7,599 nt of DNA. Source: Rhodospirillaceae bacterium. Lineage in GTDB: Bacteria > Pseudomonadota > Alphaproteobacteria > UBA9219. Positions within the stretch are counted from its first letter, which is position 1. The number at the start of each line of letters is the position of its first letter. A program made the translations under genes and the position numbers. Location: contig DNGD01000089.1 of assembly GCA_003486725.1 (NCBI GenBank), forward strand, positions 1 to 7,599, read 5' to 3'. The notes under the pieces are model-generated. The model did no database searches and had not been told where the DNA came from. It saw only the letters and a program-made list of their open reading frames with translations. This document shows positions 1 to 6,856 of the stretch, piece after piece.

Positions 1-1184
1 CCATCACGCCGCAAACCCATATCGTTGAAGGGCTGGGCGAGCTGGTGAAGGCCGGACATATCGAAAATTGCGAATACATCAATGTCGAGTCTGAGTTTGC
101 CGCGCTGTCGGTCGCAATTGGCGCTTCGGCGGCTGGAGCCCGCGCCTATACGGCTACGTCGAGCCAAGGCCTTCTGTTCATGGCCGAGGCTGTCTATAAC
201 GCGTCGGGACTGGGCCTTCCCATCGTCATGACGCTGGGCAATCGCGCAATTGGCAGTCCCATCAATATCTGGAACGATCATTCCGATGCGATGAGCATGC
301 GCGACGCCGGATGGATTCAGCTTTTTGCCGAAAACAATCAGGAAGCCGTCGATTTGCATATTCAGGCCTTCCGCATTGCCGAGGATCTTAGCTGCCCGGT
401 CATGGTTTGCGTTGACGGTTTCATCCTGACCCATGCCGTCGAACAGGTTGACGTTCCCTCACAGGAAATTGTCGATAATTTTGTTCCCCCGTTTGTTCCC
501 ATTCAGGTTCTTGACCCTAAAGCGCCTGTCACAATCGGCGCGTTGGTCGGGCCGGAAGCCTTTACTGAAGTGCGCTATCTTGATCATCAAAAACAGCTCA
601 CCGCCTTTGAGGTCATCGCCGAGGTGTCCGAGGCGTTCAAGAAAACCTTCGGCCGTGAGGCGGGTGGGTTGATCCGCACCTTCCATACCGAAGATGCCGA
701 AACGATCATCGTCGCGATGGGCTCGGTCATCGGCACGCTAAAGGATATGATTGAGGAAAAACGTGCGCAGGGCGAGAAGATTGGCCTTGTGTCGATTTGT
801 TCCTTCCGCCCTTTCCCGACGAAAGAAGTACATGATGCTCTGATGGGCGCGCGGCACGTGATCGTTTTGGAAAAGTCTTTGGCCTCAGGGCAGGGCGGCG
901 TTCTAGCCGCACATGTACGCTCCTGCCTGAAGGAAGTCATTCCTGTGACAACACTGATCGCCGGTCTGGGCGGCAGACCTATTCCCAAAAGTTCCTTGTC
1001 CGCGTTTGTCGACAAGATCAAGGGCGCGGCGAATGACACACTGCATTTCCTCGATCTGAAGCATGATGTCGTTCAAAAAGAGATGGCAGGCATCCAGCAA
1101 TATCGCGCCTCCCGTTCCACAAACGGCAAAACGCAAAAAGTCGAACAGGCGGCACCAGCCGTTAAAGCGCGGGGTAAAAGATAA
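1..1184 (+). CDS. porA: Pyruvate (2-oxoacid):ferredoxin oxidoreductase, alpha subunit; 5' end missing
   Basis: Alpha subunit of the enzyme that converts pyruvate, CoA and oxidised ferredoxin to acetyl-CoA, CO2 and reduced ferredoxin in the cytoplasm. The frame is open from the first base. A GTG at 45 could serve as a start, but the codons before it (from position 3) read ITPQTHIVEGLGEL, the conserved family N-terminus usually preceded by Tyr-Pro. The true start therefore lies a short way upstream of the window. Also visible are the VESEFAAL segment, the NIWNDHSDAMSMRDAGWIQL block, VCVDGFILTHAVE, and a transketolase-C-like domain with the IVAMGSVIGTLKDMIEE and GLGGRPIPK segments. The 393 visible residues fit the separate-subunit PorA type (about 390-400). 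The last 25 or so residues form a basic, probably disordered tail. Its TAA shares one base with the ATG of porB, suggesting translational coupling. Pyruvate is the likely substrate, but another 2-oxoacid cannot be excluded. Confidence 0.93.
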   Translation, partial: ITPQTHIVEGLGELVKAGHIENCEYINVESEFAALSVAIGASAAGARAYTATSSQGLLFMAEAVYNASGLGLPIVMTLGNRAIGSPINIWNDHSDAMSMRDAGWIQLFAENNQEAVDLHIQAFRIAEDLSCPVMVCVDGFILTHAVEQVDVPSQEIVDNFVPPFVPIQVLDPKAPVTIGALVGPEAFTEVRYLDHQKQLTAFEVIAEVSEAFKKTFGREAGGLIRTFHTEDAETIIVAMGSVIGTLKDMIEEKRAQGEKIGLVSICSFRPFPTKEVHDALMGARHVIVLEKSLASGQGGVLAAHVRSCLKEVIPVTTLIAGLGGRPIPKSSLSAFVDKIKGAANDTLHFLDLKHDVVQKEMAGIQQYRASRSTNGKTQKVEQAAPAVKARGKR

Positions 1185-2182
1185 TGAATAATGCATTACG
1201 CAATCCCAAGGGGATCTACACGATCGGCAATCGCCTTGTCGATCAGAAAGAACGCACCATTCAATCCAGCACCGACCGCTGCAACGCGCTGAACTGCGGG
1301 CATCGCGCCTGTCAGGGCTGCGGCGAGGCGCTGGGTGCACGTTGCGTCGTCGATGCCGCCATGCGCGCCACGAATGGCCAGCTTATCGTCGTCAACGCGA
1401 CGGGCTGTTTAGAGGTGTTCAGCACACCTTATCCGGAAACAGCATGGCAAACGGCGTGGGTGCATTCGCTTTTCGGTAACGCGCCGGCGGTTGCGACGGG
1501 CGTTGCGGCGGCTATGAAGATCAAAGGTCGCGGCGAGGTTCGCACGCTGGCCCAAGGCGGCGACGGCAGTACAACCGACATCGGTTTTGGCTGCCTGTCC
1601 GGCATGTTCGAGCGTAACGATGACGTTCTTTATGTCTGCTATGACAATCAGGCCTATATGAACACGGGCGTGCAGCGCTCCAGCGCGACACCGCCAGCGG
1701 CTCGCACGGCGACAACGCCGACGATGGGCCATGAACCGGGCAATGTGTTCGGCACCGGCAAGAATCTTCCCTTGCTGGCGATGGCGCATCAGATTCCTTA
1801 CGTTGCGACCGCAACAGTCTCCGACATTCAGGATCTGGAAGCCAAGGTGACCAAGGCGATGAGCATGCGTGGTGCCCGCTACTTGCACGTGTTGGTTCCA
1901 TGTCCGCTAGGCTGGGGATCGCTTCCTCGTCACACCATTACCTTGGCGCGTCTTGCCGTTCAGTGCGGCCTTTACCCACTGTTCGAAGCGGAAAATGGCG
2001 AGGTGACAGGATCGACAAAGATCCGTCAGCACGTTCCCGTCGAAAACTATCTGCAATTGCAAAAACGGTTTGCCCATTTGTTCAAGAATGGAAAAGCGGT
2101 TGATGAAAGACTGGCGCGCATGCAAGCCATGGCCGATGCCAACATTCGTCGTTTCAATCTTTTAGGCGTTGAGGAAAACTGA
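1184..2182 (+). CDS. porB: Pyruvate (2-oxoacid):ferredoxin oxidoreductase, beta subunit (TPP- and 4Fe-4S-binding)
   Basis: Beta subunit of the same oxidoreductase, 332 residues. It binds thiamine pyrophosphate and the cluster next to it. What is seen: CQGCG at residues 43-47, a third Cys in NATGC at 75 and a fourth in VPCPLGW at 240, matching the four cysteines that hold the proximal [4Fe-4S] cluster in PorB proteins. The TPP/Mg motif starts with GDG at 126-128 and ends with DN at 154-155, within the typical YDNQAYMNTGVQRS segment. The HSLFGNAPAVATG block (94-106) is also family-typical. The first 35 residues or so precede the conserved core, and the ATG at 1184 is the natural start because it overlaps the porA stop (TAATG). 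A GGGG at 1171-1174 inside porA may help ribosome binding. It forms one operon with porA and with the flavoprotein gene 2 bases downstream. No key residue appears to be missing. Confidence 0.94.
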   Translation: MNNALRNPKGIYTIGNRLVDQKERTIQSSTDRCNALNCGHRACQGCGEALGARCVVDAAMRATNGQLIVVNATGCLEVFSTPYPETAWQTAWVHSLFGNAPAVATGVAAAMKIKGRGEVRTLAQGGDGSTTDIGFGCLSGMFERNDDVLYVCYDNQAYMNTGVQRSSATPPAARTATTPTMGHEPGNVFGTGKNLPLLAMAHQIPYVATATVSDIQDLEAKVTKAMSMRGARYLHVLVPCPLGWGSLPRHTITLARLAVQCGLYPLFEAENGEVTGSTKIRQHVPVENYLQLQKRFAHLFKNGKAVDERLARMQAMADANIRRFNLLGVEEN

Positions 2183-2184
2183 AC

Positions 2185-3807
2185 ATGAAGCCTTTTGCTA
2201 CGGTTCTTGAAGTCGGCTCGTCCTTGTCCAACCGCACCGGTTCGTGGCGCACAGAGCGTCCCGTTTACGTGCATCGCTTGCCGCCGTGCAACAACGCTTG
2301 CCCGGCTGGTGAAAATATTCAGGAATGGCTTTCTCTCGTCGAGCAGGAAAAGTACGAAGACGCTTGGCGCGAGATCGTCAAGAACAACCCGTTCCCCGCG
2401 ATCATGGGGCGCGTTTGCTACCATCCTTGCGAAAACGCGTGTAATCGTGTGGTTCTGGAGTCCCCCGTCGGTATCAATTCGGTTGAGCAGTTTCTGGGCG
2501 ACAAGGCGATCAAAGAAGGCTGGGCGTTTGACAAACCCGCCAAAGCGTCTGGTAAAAAAGTTCTCGTGATTGGTTCTGGCCCTGCGGGTCTTTCCGCCGC
2601 CTACCAGCTAGCGCGCGCAGGTCACAAAGTCACCATCAAGGAAATGCTGGATAAGACGGGCGGCATGCTGCGCTTTGGCATTCCGCAATATCGTTTGCCG
2701 CGCGACGTTCTGGATGCGGAAATTAAACGCATTCTTGATCTCGGCGTCGAGCTTCAACTGAATACCAAGGAATCCGATCTGGCCGCCACGATGGAGAAGG
2801 GCGGCTTTGATGCCGTGTTCCTTTCCGCCGGTGCGCATATCGCCAAGCTTGCGTCCTTCCCGACCAGTGACAATGCCCGCGTTCTGGACGCCGTTTCCGT
2901 TCTGCGCGACATGGAAGGCAAGACAAAGCCCTCACTCGGCAAGCGTGTCGTTGTTTATGGCGGCGGCAATACCGCCCTTGACGTGGCGCGTACAGCCAAG
3001 CGCCTTGGCGCGGAAACCGTCACGATTGTTTATCGCCGCAACCGCGAAAAAATGCCCGCCCATGCCTTTGAAGTCGATGAGGCGCTGCAAGAAAACATTG
3101 TGATCAAATATCTCTCGACGATCAAAGATTATCAGAAAACCACCCTGACGCTTGAGACGATGGCGCTTGATGAAAAGGGCTGGCCTCAACCAACCGGCAA
3201 GACGGAAACAATGGAAGCCGATTGCGTCGTGCTCGCCTTGGGGCAGGATTCTGATCTGTCGTTCCTCGACAAAGTTTCCGGCCTCAAAATCGCGAATGGC
3301 GTGCTGGAAGTTGACGCGCAGATGATGAGCGGCCATCCGGGTCTCTTCGCCGGTGGCGACATGGTGCCGTCCTCTCGCACCGCAACGGTCGGCATCGGCC
3401 ACGGCAAGAAGGCGGCGCGTCACATTGACCTGTGGCTTTTCAAACAGGAAGCCCCCGCCGAAGTTAAGAATGAGATCGCTGGTAGCGACCGCCTCAACAC
3501 ATGGTATTATGCCGAGGCGCAAAGGACAGAACGGAAGATGACGGACGGCGCAAAACGAGCCGGAACGTTCGACGAAGTACAAAGCGGGCTGTCACAAGAC
3601 GAGGCGTTGTCCGAAGCGCGCCGGTGCCTTTCGTGTGGCAACTGTTTCGAATGCGACAATTGCTATGGCGTTTGCCCCGACAATGCCATCAAGAAGCTGG
3701 GCGCGGGCAAGGGCTTTGAAATCAATTTAGATTACTGCAAAGGCTGCGCCTTGTGCGCCACCGAATGCCCCTGCGGCTCTATCGACATGGTGCCTGAGGA
3801 GAATTAA
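2185..3807 (+). CDS. GltD-like FAD/NAD(P) oxidoreductase fused to a C-terminal 2[4Fe-4S] ferredoxin domain (electron-transfer subunit of the POR complex)
   Basis: A 540-residue iron-sulfur flavoprotein related to the glutamate synthase small subunit. The N-terminal Fer4_20-type domain has Cys 35, 39, 78, 82 and 86 (RVCYHPCENAC). The FAD-binding motif is VIGSGPAGLSAAY at 128-140. The NAD(P)-binding motif is VVVYGGGNTALDVA at 255-268, followed by a YRRNREKMPA segment. The second FAD-contact block is GLFAGGDMVPSS at 387-397. The tail (481-530) carries a PorD-like ferredoxin: cluster motif one is Cys 487, 490, 493 and 497, motif two is Cys 518, 521, 524 and 528, with extra cysteines at 481, 484 and 530. 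It starts 2 bases after porB, with GAGG at 2171-2174 as a possible ribosome site, so it is cotranscribed. I infer that it carries electrons between the POR core and NAD(P), resembling in concept PadH of phenylglyoxylate:NAD oxidoreductase. True glutamate synthase GltD is less likely because no gltB is visible and the ferredoxin tail is atypical. Whether NADH or NADPH is used cannot be read from the sequence. Confidence 0.9.
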   Translation: MKPFATVLEVGSSLSNRTGSWRTERPVYVHRLPPCNNACPAGENIQEWLSLVEQEKYEDAWREIVKNNPFPAIMGRVCYHPCENACNRVVLESPVGINSVEQFLGDKAIKEGWAFDKPAKASGKKVLVIGSGPAGLSAAYQLARAGHKVTIKEMLDKTGGMLRFGIPQYRLPRDVLDAEIKRILDLGVELQLNTKESDLAATMEKGGFDAVFLSAGAHIAKLASFPTSDNARVLDAVSVLRDMEGKTKPSLGKRVVVYGGGNTALDVARTAKRLGAETVTIVYRRNREKMPAHAFEVDEALQENIVIKYLSTIKDYQKTTLTLETMALDEKGWPQPTGKTETMEADCVVLALGQDSDLSFLDKVSGLKIANGVLEVDAQMMSGHPGLFAGGDMVPSSRTATVGIGHGKKAARHIDLWLFKQEAPAEVKNEIAGSDRLNTWYYAEAQRTERKMTDGAKRAGTFDEVQSGLSQDEALSEARRCLSCGNCFECDNCYGVCPDNAIKKLGAGKGFEINLDYCKGCALCATECPCGSIDMVPEEN

Positions 3808-5411
3808 CGGCGCCACCGCCCGCGAACGTCAGAGCGGTCTTCATCGTCACGCTCATTGTCCCGATTGTTGTCTCGGTTCTGGCGTTCCTGTGCGCGCCTG
3901 CCGGAGCGACGGTTCGTGTCAGTATTATTATCATTCGTCGTACGTCTCACTTGTTCTTGCCTCTGTCGGGGTTGGACCTCTGCACGCACCTGCCTTGTCT
4001 CAGGCGTAACTGCAGATGGTTGTTCGCGCCGCACGCGATTCACAACCTCGTCAGATGAACGGCGGTGTTGTCGTGTCTGCACAGGTTCATCGCGTCGTTC
4101 CGCTCTAACCATTTGAGACCGGACACTCATCCGCTCTGGTTGAGGGGTTACGGCTGTCGATTCATCCCGCCGTTCCTGACGAGCCATTCGCGGCTCTGCA
4201 TTTATTCTTTTCGGCAGAGGGATGACGGCTGAAGGTTGAACCTGTCTCTCCGCTCGTTTTTCATCGAAATCTCTGCGTTGTTGCCGATCCCTCGATCCGG
4301 ACGAATCGTACATCACACGAGAGCGCTGTTCAGTCCTGAATTGCCGCCCTTCAAGCCGATTGGCAGGTTCTGTCACTGGTGACACGGTGCTTTTGATTTC
4401 CACAGACGGCGTACGAATAATCGCTTGGGTCCGTGGCGCGTCAGATCTTTCTCTAAACCTGCCCTCACGGGAACGGGTGCGTTCCTGTGTTGCCGGACGT
4501 ATTTCGGTGATGGCTCTTCTTCTCATTTCATGAGGGCGAGAAGTTACCGAAGCGCGCTGTGTCACGTGCACCGAGACATCACGACGACGCGACGGCTCAT
4601 GTCTCCAAACGTCGGATCTGTTGTGTGAGCGATGATCTCTGTCCGCATATCGATAATCTCTATCGCGGACGTGAACCTTATGCCGGTGATAATCGACGTG
4701 ATGAACATGAAATATTTTTCTATAGAGTAACACGCCCACGCCGAAATCAATCAGCGCGTTCCTATAGACATAGGCCGGCGTGAAATAATATGGCGGATAG
4801 GCGGGATACCTCCATGCGCCATAGACGACGGAGGGGTTATAGGTGGGAACATAAACAACATCCGTGCTGACCGGCTCAATGAGAATGGCGCCGTTGTCTA
4901 TCGTAATGCGCTGCTGCGCGGTTGATCTAAGCGCACCTGCGGCATAGGCCTGCTGGCGCAGTAACTGGACTTCGTCCATCACTGCCGCTTGATGCGAAAT
5001 GAAGGCGCTGCCAAGCTGCTCCGTCCACCCCATATTCTCGTCCATCATCCGGAGCACATCTGGGAAATAGCTCAGCTCTTTAACGCTGGGATCCCAGGGC
5101 TGATAAGAAAGGGCTTCGTCTAATTGATAACCTCGCAAGGAGGCATTATCATCACTTTGAAGCCAGCTTGCGGCGTCCATGATATCGGCGGGGTAGGTGG
5201 CGGCGATGAGAACCTGCGCCAGAAGAGGATCAGGATAGAGAGCGATGGGGGCAAGAAGCTGTGCTAATCTGTCTCGTGAGTAAGTTACAGAATTATCAGA
5301 AACCAACGAGGAAGAGGAAGACAGCGAGTAAACCTGCGCGTTTGCGCCGTTGGACGGTAGCGTTAGTACAAAAGCAAGGGCCACTATAACTGGAAGTGAA
5401 GCTTTACGCAT
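3804..5411 (-). CDS. Exported DUF3300 domain protein with a long Arg-rich tail
   Basis: A 535-residue protein of unknown function. Residues 1-25 form a Sec signal peptide: positive start MRK, hydrophobic core, then ANA before Gln26, a good signal peptidase I site. Residues 46-215 match the DUF3300 family as I know it: LLAPIALYPDPLLAQVLIAAT, then YQPWDPSVKELSYFPDVLRMM, GWTEQLGSAF and VVYVPTYNPSVVYGAW. A Tyr/Pro-rich stretch (201-216), a short hydrophobic run (220-230) and a His-rich segment (235-263) follow. The rest is an Arg-, Gln- and Glu-rich, probably disordered tail with a degenerate 25-residue repeat. The ATG is supported by a strong AGGAGG 5 bases upstream. The gene stands alone on this strand and converges on the POR operon with a 4-base stop overlap. 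Location is probably periplasm or cell envelope. The DUF3300 assignment is firm, the function is not known, and no enzyme motif was seen. Confidence 0.88.
   Translation of the reverse strand: MRKASLPVIVALAFVLTLPSNGANAQVYSLSSSSSLVSDNSVTYSRDRLAQLLAPIALYPDPLLAQVLIAATYPADIMDAASWLQSDDNASLRGYQLDEALSYQPWDPSVKELSYFPDVLRMMDENMGWTEQLGSAFISHQAAVMDEVQLLRQQAYAAGALRSTAQQRITIDNGAILIEPVSTDVVYVPTYNPSVVYGAWRYPAYPPYYFTPAYVYRNALIDFGVGVLLYRKIFHVHHVDYHRHKVHVRDRDYRYADRDHRSHNRSDVWRHEPSRRRDVSVHVTQRASVTSRPHEMRRRAITEIRPATQERTRSREGRFRERSDAPRTQAIIRTPSVEIKSTVSPVTEPANRLEGRQFRTEQRSRVMYDSSGSRDRQQRRDFDEKRAERQVQPSAVIPLPKRINAEPRMARQERRDESTAVTPQPERMSVRSQMVRAERRDEPVQTRQHRRSSDEVVNRVRREQPSAVTPETRQVRAEVQPRQRQEQVRRTTNDNNTDTNRRSGRRAQERQNRDNNRDNERDDEDRSDVRGRWRR
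3942..4235 (-). repeat. Degenerate repeat coding for part of the Arg-rich tail of the DUF3300 protein
   Basis: Residues 393-417 and 418-442 of the DUF3300 protein align as two adjacent 25-residue units. Each has an S/T-A-V-I/T-P opening and closes with ERRDE (412... to 417 and 437... to 442). A third, more diverged unit opens with PSAVTP at 465-470 and lacks the ERRDE end. The unit length matches exactly between the first two copies. This points to internal duplication followed by divergence. The copies are clearer in the protein than in the DNA. Confidence 0.5.
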
Positions 5412-5416
5412 TTGAC

Positions 5417-5422
5417 CCTCCT
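5417..5422 (-). promoter_or_regulatory. Ribosome binding site of the DUF3300 gene
   Basis: On the minus strand this reads AGGAGG, a perfect Shine-Dalgarno core, 5 bases before the ATG at 5411-5409. It fixes the start of the gene and predicts efficient translation. Confidence 0.75.
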
Positions 5423-5462
5423 GCCGCTTGATTTTTGAGCATTGCTCGCGCGGGCTGTAAAT

Positions 5463-5485
5463 CGTGAACTCGCTAACACTTCACG
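5463..5485. promoter_or_regulatory. Inverted repeat in the divergent intergenic region, possible operator
   Basis: CGTGAA (5463-5468) and TTCACG (5480-5485) are perfect 6-base inverted arms with an 11-base spacer, about 17 bases centre to centre. The repeat lies between the divergent DUF3300 and methyltransferase genes, where a regulator site could sit. Arms this short can arise by chance in about 100-200 bases, so this is only a candidate. No convincing sigma-70 promoter was found for the DUF3300 gene. Confidence 0.2.
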
Positions 5486-5500
5486 CTTAGAATAAATCCA

Positions 5501-5508
5501 GAGAAGGG
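5501..5508 (+). promoter_or_regulatory. Shine-Dalgarno-like site before an upstream ATG (5516) of the methyltransferase frame
   Basis: GAGAAGGG stands 7 bases before an in-frame ATG at 5516. It is a better ribosome site than the one before the conserved start at 5627, where AAGGGG (5620-5625) is only one base from the ATG. It is recorded because it makes the start of the methyltransferase uncertain. Confidence 0.35.
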
Positions 5509-5557
5509 CAACTTAATGGCAATAATTTGTTGGTTGCCGCGCTCGATTGGCCTGTTT

Positions 5558-5585
5558 TTGACCCTTTTTTCCGTGCAATTAAACA
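5558..5585 (+). promoter_or_regulatory. Weak sigma-70-like promoter candidate for the methyltransferase gene
   Basis: TTGACC (5558-5563) is a good -35 box. Sixteen bases later TAAACA (5580-5585) matches the -10 consensus at only 3 of 6 positions. If used, transcription would start near 5592, giving a leader of about 35 bases before the ATG at 5627 and excluding the upstream ATG at 5516. The -10 box is poor, so confidence is low. Confidence 0.2.
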
Positions 5586-5626
5586 AAGCTATCGCCAGAA
5601 GCCCCTCTTGCCGCTATGCAAGGGGC

Positions 5627-6742
5627 ATGACAAAAGACGAAGATTTTGAGATTTTCCTGATGACGGCACCGGGCTTGGAATCCGCGCTTTGTGCGGAAGT
5701 GCGCCTTAAGGGGTTTAAACAGCCCAAGACTGTTTCAGGTGGTGTTATTCTGAGGGGCGGGTGGCCCGAAGTCTGGCGAGCGAACCTGTGGGTGCGCGGA
5801 GCTGGCTGTGTTTTGGCGCGCCTCGACTCCTTTCATGTTATTCATCTCTCGCAGCTTGATGCCCGTGCGCGCCGCGTCCCGTGGAGCAGCGTTCTGCGCC
5901 CCGATGTGCCCGTTAGGGTTGAGGTTACCTGCAAAAAGTCGCGCATCTATCACTCTGACGCGGCGGCCGAGCGGATCGAAACTTCTATCCGCGAGACTCT
6001 TGGTGCACCGTGTTCGCCGGATGCCGACGTTCTTATTAAAGCGCGCATCGAGCATGACGTCTGCACCATCAGTGTCGATACATCAGGCGAGGCGCTACAC
6101 AAACGCGGCTACAAGGAGGCCGTCAATCAGGCCCCCATGCGCGAGACGATGGCCTCGCTCTTCCTGCAACAATGTGGTTATGACGGCAGCGAACCTGTTC
6201 TCGATCCGATGTGCGGTTCCGGTACGTTCATCATCGAGGCGGCGGAAATCGCGGCGCGTCTCAACCCGGGTCGCGCTCGTTCATTTGCGTTTGAGCAATT
6301 CGCAAACTTCGATGCAGAAGCGTGGCAGCGCATGCGCGAGGTGAAGAGTATGCGCACACCTGTTGCGCGTTTCTATGGCAGCGATCGAGATGCCGGTGCC
6401 ATCACCATGAGCCGCGCGAATGCCGCGCGTGCGGGCGTTGCCGATTATACGGAGTTCCGGCACTGTTCGGTTAGCGACATCACGCCGCCCGAAGGCCCAG
6501 CGGGACTTGTCATTGTCAACCCGCCCTATGGCACGCGCATTGGGGACAAGGATAAGCTGACCCCGCTCTATCGCGCCCTTGGGCAGACGCTGAAGAGCCG
6601 TTTCACGGGCTGGCGCGTGGGGATTATCGCAAGCGAACCCTCGCTGGCCTACGCGACCGGTCTGCCCTTCCTGCCGACAGAGGCCCCCGTCCTGCATGGC
6701 GGCCTGCGCGTAACGCTTTATCAAACAGGGACACTGGCCTAA
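5627..6742 (+). CDS. THUMP-domain class I SAM-dependent RNA methyltransferase, RlmL type (23S rRNA guanine-N2)
   Basis: A 371-residue cytoplasmic enzyme resembling the RlmL half of E. coli RlmKL, which makes N2-methylguanosine at 23S rRNA position 2445. The N-terminus reads FEIFLMTAPGLESAL, typical of the family. A THUMP RNA-binding domain spans roughly residues 55-155. The methyltransferase domain holds the SAM motif DPMCGSGTFIIEAAE at 193-207, an acidic GSDRD at 251-255, and the catalytic NPPYGTR at 298-304, the N-P-P-Y motif of base-amine methyltransferases. The RlmK half is absent, as in many bacteria that carry only this stand-alone form. The ATG at 5627 is chosen because the family usually begins just before this motif. 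The 37 codons from the alternative ATG at 5516 encode an odd Cys/Ser/Arg-containing stretch with codons such as ATA, TTA, AGA and AGG that are uncommon in the body. The upstream ATG has the better ribosome site, so the start remains open. The exact target base is inferred from the family. Confidence 0.88.
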   Translation: MTKDEDFEIFLMTAPGLESALCAEVRLKGFKQPKTVSGGVILRGGWPEVWRANLWVRGAGCVLARLDSFHVIHLSQLDARARRVPWSSVLRPDVPVRVEVTCKKSRIYHSDAAAERIETSIRETLGAPCSPDADVLIKARIEHDVCTISVDTSGEALHKRGYKEAVNQAPMRETMASLFLQQCGYDGSEPVLDPMCGSGTFIIEAAEIAARLNPGRARSFAFEQFANFDAEAWQRMREVKSMRTPVARFYGSDRDAGAITMSRANAARAGVADYTEFRHCSVSDITPPEGPAGLVIVNPPYGTRIGDKDKLTPLYRALGQTLKSRFTGWRVGIIASEPSLAYATGLPFLPTEAPVLHGGLRVTLYQTGTLA

Positions 6743-6784
6743 GATTTTAAGTTAACTATAAAAGTTATGTCTTTTTGGAGTAAT

Positions 6785-6815
6785 TTGCTTTTGAGTTTAA
6801 AGAAAACTTGATAAT
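6785..6815 (+). promoter_or_regulatory. Candidate promoter of the 118-residue orphan gene
   Basis: GATAAT (6810-6815) matches the -10 consensus at 5 of 6 positions within an AT-rich gap. TTGCTT (6785-6790) is a partial -35 with a long 19-base spacer. Transcription would start near 6822, leaving a leader of about 35 bases with an AAAGGA ribosome site (6844-6849). An alternative pairing, TTGATA (6808-6813) with CATTCT (6830-6835), has a better -35 but a worse -10 and almost no leader. Confidence 0.35.
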
Positions 6816-6817
6816 AC

Positions 6818-6829
6818 CTTTGTACAAGG
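6818..6829. promoter_or_regulatory. Near-palindrome at the predicted transcription start, possible operator
   Basis: CTTTGTACAAGG is a 12-base inverted repeat with one mismatched pair. Its core TTGTACAA (6820-6827) is a perfect palindrome. It lies directly downstream of the candidate -10 box, a position where a bound repressor would block transcription. An 8-base palindrome in a gap this size is not rare by chance, so this is tentative. Confidence 0.2.
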
Positions 6830-6856
6830 CATTCTTTCAATAGAAAGGACTTTTCA

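Noticed and set aside
587..1340. Minus-strand frames of 145-150 residues across porA and porB
   Set aside because: They are antisense to well-conserved coding sequence and have no recognisable products.
1409..1888. 159-residue minus-strand frame inside porB, with a similar one at 1521-1901
   Set aside because: They are shadows of porB. The products are Arg/His/Cys-rich with no domain, and no ribosome site was noted.
2932..3582. 216-residue open frame on the minus strand
   Set aside because: It lies wholly within the flavoprotein gene, whose FAD, NAD(P) and Fe-S motifs are intact. The antisense product shows no recognisable family and is a by-product of GC-rich codons.
2185..3807. Annotation as glutamate synthase small subunit (gltD)
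   Set aside because: The similarity is to the shared FAD/NAD(P) scaffold. The porAB linkage and C-terminal ferredoxin domain point to the POR complex instead.
3942..4235. A DNA-level tandem repeat or CRISPR-like array
   Set aside because: The repetition is a degenerate protein repeat in the DUF3300 tail. There are no identical DNA repeats with regular unique spacers.
5808..6344. 178-residue + strand frame inside the methyltransferase
   Set aside because: It is an out-of-frame shadow of a gene with intact THUMP and SAM motifs. The composition is Arg/Ser-rich and domain-free.
6753..6776. Hairpin TAACT/AGTTA followed by a T run after the methyltransferase, as a terminator
   Set aside because: The stem is only 5 bases, almost all A-T, and the T run starts 4 bases after the stem. 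It is too weak to call.
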